Notes under the pieces: generated by a model
What the model was told of the DNA's origin: nothing
Database searches by the model: none
The model's input: the letters and a program-made list of their open reading frames with translations, nothing else
Program-made: the position numbers and the translations under genes
Assembly: GCA_963556195.1 (NCBI GenBank)
Contig: OY744529.1
Span: forward strand, 57,918,580-57,982,579
Origin: Sepiola atlantica
Lineage: Eukaryota; Mollusca; Cephalopoda; Sepiida; Sepiolidae
DNA length: 64,000 bases
Direction: 5' to 3'
Shown here: piece by piece, positions 58,816 through 64,000 of the stretch
Numbering within the stretch: position 1 is the stretch's first letter
Layout: the number at the start of each line of letters is the position of its first letter

Positions 58816-61800
58816 ATGGATGCTGGCAAGTGTGCTATTTGCAATAATGAACTGTCCAGTAATGAATAAACATTCATCGTCAGCCAGAAGGGCATCGATT
58901 CCATTAAAAAACCTTCTGAACAACGTGGAGAGAAGATCATAATTCAGATTGGTGAACGTCTTCACAAGAAATGCAGAAATACATAGAAATTGACCATAAA
59001 AACATGTCCACCCATGATGAAGGAAGCCGCTTTTTGTGTGTGTTTAACTTTAAGGAACATTGTCTTTTTTATGGTTCTGGAGCAAAATCTGATAGAAAGA
59101 AAAGAGGTGTTGATGTTTCCCATGTAGAAACTATTGGACAGTGTTAAAAGTTTGTGAGAAAGTCTGAAAAATCATGGCTGCGCATCCACTGTTAAAGGTA
59201 GAATAGGTTATGTAGCTGACCTTGTTTCAGAAGAAGCATATTATCACAGAACATGTTTTGCAAACTTTGATTCAAATAAAAACATTCCGAAGGCATTCTC
59301 TTCTGCTGATTCTTCTAAGAAACAAAACCTTGGTAGAGTTAAGGATTCAGAGAGAAAGCAGGCATTTCTGGAAGTTGCTAAATATTTGCAGCAAAATGAT
59401 GAGGCGCAACTCACCATTGTCGATCTTGTTAAAAGATAATGGAGGAACTCCTCAAGGACAATTGCTTTGAACCATACAGCCCCTCATACATCAAATCTCG
59501 ATTGTTAGAACATTTCAAAGACAAAATCATTGTGACTGAAATTAATGGGAAACATAATATTGTTACATTCTTAAGTACAGCAAAATGTATTCTCCATGAA
59601 TTCTATGCACAGAGCCGCTCAACAGACAATTCAGAATCAGAGGCCATTAGAATCATGGAGACGGCAGCCAAGCTTATCAAAAATGACATTAAAAGTATCC
59701 AGACAAGTTCAGAATATTACCCGACTAAGAATGATCTTGAACAGGATGCAATTCTTGAATATGTTCCTAAATCTTTGTTGATCTTTCCCAGGAAGATATT
59801 TGCAGGCAAAGACAATGATTTGAAACTTGTATCATTTCATCAAGCGATAATGCAGGCTGCTAGACCCAGAGTTCTCATTGCACCTTTGCAGTTTGGTTTA
59901 GCAGTGGAAATGCATGACCAATTTGGATCGAGGTTCTTAATTGACACTTTGAATAAGCATGGCTTCTCTTCATCTTACTCGGAAGTCCAGAAATTCGAAA
60001 GAAGTGTTGCTCTTGTTCATGGCGCTGAAACTCTCTCCCCTGTTGAAACTTAATTTGTGCAGTTCGTAGCTGATAATGTAGACCTTAATGTAAGGAGTAT
60101 TGATAGATTCAACACATTCCACGGTATGGGCATCATAGCATTTTTTACGCCCATGAAAGTTAAAGCAAAACCAGGTCGAAGGATTCAGGTCCTTTCAGAA
60201 GATATAATAAGGGTTGGAAGGATCAACATCAAGTACCTAGATTCACAGCACACCAACAAACCACCGGTTACATTAAAAGAGCTTCAGCCCAAGAAAGTTG
60301 TAGATTCCACTGCTAATGTTGACATCCTTTGGGAGGTTTCACTAATTTCATATACGTCCAGACCCGCATGGTCAGGCCTTACGCAGTCAGTGCACAAAGG
60401 AACATATCCTGGGAAATCAGCCACAGTTTTTTTGCCAATGATCGACATGGACCCTGGTAACCCAACCTGTGTGTACTCAACGTTATGTTACATTAATGAT
60501 TTAGCCAGGAAAAACATTACACCAATTCTAACATTCGATCAACCACTTTGGTACAAAGCAATGATGATAGTCGAGTCACAGCCTAGTTCCAGTCCCCTGA
60601 AATCATTTGTCTTGCGACTTGGTCGGCTTCATACACAGATGAGCTTTCTAAGGTCAATTGGTCATTTGATGACAGGTTCTGGATTGCAAGCATTTTTTAA
60701 ACTTGTGTATGCTGAAAACACAGTCAAGCACATGCTAAGTGGCAAAACAATTGCAAGAGCCATTCATGCTCACTTCTTCGTTGATGCTGCTCTGAATGCT
60801 ATTTTGTTAGCGAAAGCCTATGATTTGCCAGTTTCACATGCCACCAATACTGATGCAGAAGAGTCATTTCCTCAAAATGAAGACCTGAAGGAAGGTCAGG
60901 GGCTATTGAAAGGTCTCCTTGATGGGACTGAGACATTGAATAATGTTCTATCATCAGAGTCTATGACCAGGATTGCCCAGCGAATCAACTATGTGAAGGA
61001 TGCGATGGCTGACCAGCGAACAGCAACATTGTGGATTCAATACCTTGATATGGTTAAGATCCTGAAATTGTTTATCAAGGCAGAGCGCACCGGGAACTAG
61101 GAATTGCACCTTGATACTGTAAGGAAAAGCTGCCAATATGCGCTGCAGCAGGACACATCCTATATGCAAAGTCGGCCTACTTGTACTTGCAGCAAATGGA
61201 GGGACTGCCGAAAAGCAATCCTGAAGTGTACCAGAAATTTTCTGAAGGATTCCATGTGATTAGATGGAGTGATCGCTACTTGGCTGGCTTGTCAACGAAT
61301 CTGGTTATTGAGCAGGTGCTAATGAGAAGCATGAAGACGTCTGGAGGTCTTACTCATGGAAGAGGAATGGACGAAATTACACGATTGGTTTGAACGCTAT
61401 CACTGCCAGCGTGTGCTGAAATCAAGTTTACAATGCAAGAGCTAGCAGGCATTTGTTATGGCAATAGTGACCAGCACCAGGAGGCTACTTCAGCAAGAAA
61501 AGAGCGATATGTGAGGGATACATCGAAGCTCCTTGCGTTTCTCCAGATATATGACCCTTTCACGGAAGATTCGTCCATTCACAGCATTTCAAGTCGAGTA
61601 ACTGAAGACACAAAGGTGAATGTGGATAGAGAAAACTCCATAGGAGAGGCAATCATAGCTTCAATAATTGGAGAAAATGTCTGCGAGTACACTTTTAAAA
61701 AAAAGGATCAGGCAATTACACTTGGATCAAAAGTTTCGCTCAGCAAAGGTGAAGCAGTTGAGACTGATCCACAACTCATATTCCAGAGACTGTGTGAGCT

Positions 61801-62160
61801 ATCTACCAATGAACCCTCAACTCAGCAGCAGCAAAAACCTTTCTAGTATGAGCTTTGTGGTTACCCACCTGCACTTTTTGATTCTTTTGGACTACTGTGA
61901 GAGGCAAAAAAACGACTTTGGCAGACGCAATATGGGAACTGACTTCCCCTGTACAATCAGGTCCACAGTCTTCAGATCCACAGTATCTCTTAGATAATGG
62001 AGCACTACTTCAACGTCTCCCATAGCAAAAAGATTACATATTTGATGAGATCTGTGCCCAATACCGCAGATATGTCACAACTAGATATGGAAAAACATGC
62101 ATTGTTTTTGATGTGTATGAAAGTAGTCCATCTATTAAAGACGCTACTCACCGACGCCTG
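58816..62160 (+). pseudogene. Large zinc-finger/PIN-like TE protein, second copy
   Basis: ATG 58816 opens MDAGKCAICNNELSS (zinc finger, C-x2-C). YYHRTCFANF and KQAFLEVAKYLQQNDEAQLT follow, then long open runs: 59439-60053, 60057-61100 and 61181-61846. Marker blocks are IVTEINGKHNIVTF, GLAVEMHDQFGSRFLIDTL, VADNVDLN, FLPMIDMDPGNPTCVYSTL, LTFDQPLW, RLGRLHTQMSFL, GSGLQAFF, HMLSGKTIARA, FIKAERTGN, LVIEQVLMRSMKTSGGLT and DPQLIFQRLC. The last recognised block is CIVFDVYESSPSIKDATHRR (62094-62155), which I take as the start of a PIN-like nuclease domain. The CXC end is lost. Breaks: stops at 58867, 60051, 61098, 61391 and 61844, and shifts near 59430 and 61130. Same family as 34809-36773. Function unproven. 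Confidence 0.75.
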
Positions 62161-62377
62161 AAAAACATTATCAAATTTAGCATTGAGTATTTCTGGGAAT
62201 TGTTTTTCAATATCAAAAATAAAAGAAATATTTATAGTGTTAAAACCACGCTTAAGAGGAATATCGAAAAGATCCAATTCTTTTATCCAGTCTTATCCAA
62301 GAAAATTTAAATCAGAATTATCAGAGAGATAGCCAGTCCTAGAAAATGTTTTTTTCTTTAAAAGGCACATTGCAATT
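62161..62377. other. AT-rich junction
   Basis: The TE protein homology stops near 62160 and the gypsy relic starts at 62378. Nothing else recognised. Confidence 0.4.
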
Positions 62378-63423
62378 TTACAGCTGAATTGTGTCATTTG
62401 ACGCACTTCGAGCTATATAAGGTGTTTCTGTTAACGCCCACTTCCCAATATGTTCGAAAGCTGTGTCAAACTGAAATCGAACTAGATTGCTATTTACGAC
62501 AGTGATGAATTTTCTGCGAGATTGAAAATCGATTTTGAATGTTGCAGAAACAGAATTTGATTTTGATTTTTTCCAGCCTGTTTTTTTTTCTTGCATTTGA
62601 ATGATCTGTGTGTGTTTTGAATGTTTTGCCTTTCTGAAGTTTGTAAAATATTTCGTTATGTCCGTAATTGAAGCCTTCCTGACAGTTATGCTTCTTTAAT
62701 GGGCAAAAGAGCGAAAAATGCATCTCGCCGCAATTCCAGCAAACACTTGGAGAGATCTTCCTTGATGGACATAGTTTGTTGTGGATAGATTATCGGATTG
62801 TTGTACCATCATTGTGTCATGTTTATGGCTTAATAACCATTGGCATTCCGTTATGATGGCTTTGATTGTTATCCTGGTCCAGTCTTGAAAGTAAACGTGT
62901 ACGAATGTCTGAATCTTGTGGAGATTGATGTCCTACAATAAATATCAGACAGTTCAACTGATTCTCTGTGAGGGATTTCATTTGAAACCTTTCACATTCA
63001 CGGTTTACCCGACAGGCGAAGGAAATCGTTCTTTGCCAGTTTTAGGCAATTATAGCGGACGTTGAAAAGCGATTGCTGAATGCTGAAAATGCCTGTAAGC
63101 TGTTCCACTGTTTCAGTGAAGCTTACATCATTTGCTTCTTTAGGAAGTATAACATTTCGATAACGAGTATACTCGTCTGGTCCTAATTTGATTAATAATA
63201 AACGTACCTTCGAAGCATAATAAACATTGAACAATTCGGTTGTGAAAGTGTCTTTGCAACGTGAAAACCATGAAATAAAGATAATAGTTTGAAGTTCATC
63301 ATAGACCAATTCTTTAATGTTTGCAAAATCATTGCTTATTTTGCTGTGAACAACACTTTGAGCTCTCAGTTGTTTTAAAAATTGCTGACTCAAAGCAGTT
63401 AAAATCCTGGTTTGTGATTTCAC
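62378..63423 (-). pseudogene. Ty3/gypsy gag-protease relic
   Basis: Minus strand. Frame 63423-62998 has the capsid blocks FISWFSRCKDTF, KVRLLLIKLGPDEYTRYRN, ILPKEANDVSFTETVEQL and SLFNVRYNCLKLAKND. After the stop come MKSLTENQLNCLIFIVGHQS and DSDIRTRLLSRL (about 62950). Next is a zinc knuckle start, CWNCGEMHFSLFCP (about 62730), then FQSRRKFITVV and VRFQFDTAF (about 62490). The DT of the last is the retropepsin active site, and ARSASNDTIQL follows. The order gag, zinc knuckle, protease is normal for gypsy. RT and integrase are absent. Frameshifts lie near 62990 and 62700. Confidence 0.8.
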
Positions 63424-63605
63424 AAATAATTTCTATTGATTTGTTAATTTTTTTTTTTCAATGAGTCTTGAGAAATCGCCATTCCATTTTTCTTTCTTCA
63501 AATAAATCTTATTTTTTTACTTTCGTCCGGTTTGTTTATCTTATTCTCTGTCGCCAGTGATGTGATGGTAGTTGAAGTAATGTTGTGAGACATGGGACGG
63601 ATAAA
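63424..63605. other. Unassigned T-rich spacer
   Basis: No feature recognised. Confidence 0.45.
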
Positions 63606-63927
63606 TGAAAATATATTTGAATGAAAAATGTTCGGTATGGATCAACAATAATTATTTATTTATATTTTTAAAACTGAAGAAGAATTTACTTTTATAATGA
63701 GGACATTCAGGACCGGCGGGACAGTTATAAAAGTGGGGGGGGGCTCTCCTAAAAAGTGGGGGACCCGGTTACACACATGCATATATAACTTCATTATTGA
63801 TGACCGTAAAGTGTGGGGGGGGCCAAGTTGAGACAAACGAGACAACAAGGACAGGAGTTATTTCCCTTTAAAATACAAGAATGTTTTCCATATTTATTTT
63901 CTAGATGAATCTGTTTTTCATCTAACT
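63606..63927 (+). repeat. Direct repeat A2
   Basis: Second copy of 58085-58382. Its middle is replaced by the poly-G dispersed repeat at 63708-63832. Sequence after 63927 no longer matches. Confidence 0.85.
63708..63832 (-). repeat. Dispersed repeat with poly-G tracts (copy 2)
   Basis: Reverse-complement copy of 6858-7031, starting CAGGACCGGCGGGACAGTTA and ending in a G run and CCAAGTTGAG. Confidence 0.8.
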
Positions 63928-64000
63928 ATGTAAGGTAACCAAATAGCTTGCCACTATTTTACGACCAGTTTTGGAACGCTACGGTGTGTATTAAAGATTC
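63928..64000. other. Window edge, unassigned
   Basis: 73 bases with no recognised feature. Confidence 0.3.

Noticed and set aside
59596..59781. Alternative-frame ORFs inside the 58.8-62.2 kb relic
   Set aside because: They are shadows of the main frame, which carries the conserved blocks.

Overview
The window looks like a gene-poor, repeat-saturated stretch of an animal nuclear genome. It is AT-rich, and it carries long TA, TG, CT, CA, TAG and ATT microsatellites, several long tandem arrays and the decayed remains of many transposable element (TE) classes. I found no intact host protein-coding gene. The mix of Penelope-like (PLE), Ty3/gypsy, APE-type LINE and Merlin elements with very long TA/TG runs suggests a mollusc, most likely a coleoid cephalopod such as an octopus. 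That placement is a judgement from content, not proof.

Layout. 1-3232 is a 72-bp satellite running off the left edge. 3.2-8 kb is AT-rich DNA with a TIR-bounded element (5809-6799), a poly-C dispersed repeat and TA/TG microsatellites. 8-19.2 kb holds a fragmented Ty3/gypsy element: a possible LTR and tRNA-Trp-type primer site near 9.17 kb, gag at 10.37 kb, and RT/RNase H/integrase at 18.3-19.2 kb. It is interrupted by a reverse-oriented LINE (10.7-13.4 kb) and by a 51-copy, 65-bp satellite (14.98-18.30 kb) with visible higher-order periods. 20.6-23.2 kb has more gypsy integrase, gag and protease pieces. 23.8-25.9 kb has a 51-bp-stem hairpin and a foldback repeat. 31.8-32.8 kb is a truncated Merlin with a perfect 8-bp target duplication. 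33.0-33.5 kb has two head-to-head PLE GIY-YIG fragments.

34159-37115 is a 2.96-kb element with ~320-bp TIRs enclosing relics of one large zinc-finger/CXC protein gene. A second, longer relic of the same protein family lies at 58.8-62.2 kb and retains a further domain that I take to be PIN-like. This family is the best candidate for an undescribed mobile system. 43.6-44.1 kb (minus) is a ubiquitin C-terminal hydrolase pseudogene. 44361-45644 is a nearly full-length Merlin transposon with a recognisable DDE transposase; a paralogous empty site lies 1.5-2 kb downstream. 47-51 kb is mostly simple sequence. 51.1-52.2 kb (minus) is the 3' half of a PLE with YRDD reverse transcriptase and GIY-YIG endonuclease. 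52.95-56.8 kb is two minisatellites (30 bp and 26 bp). 56.9-57.4 kb is another LINE RT piece. 62.4-63.4 kb (minus) is a gypsy gag-protease relic.

Nothing here forms a pathway. The elements interact by nesting, truncating and duplicating one another, and every coding relic except possibly the Merlin transposase is clearly dead. Family names rest on motifs read by eye; no database search was possible.
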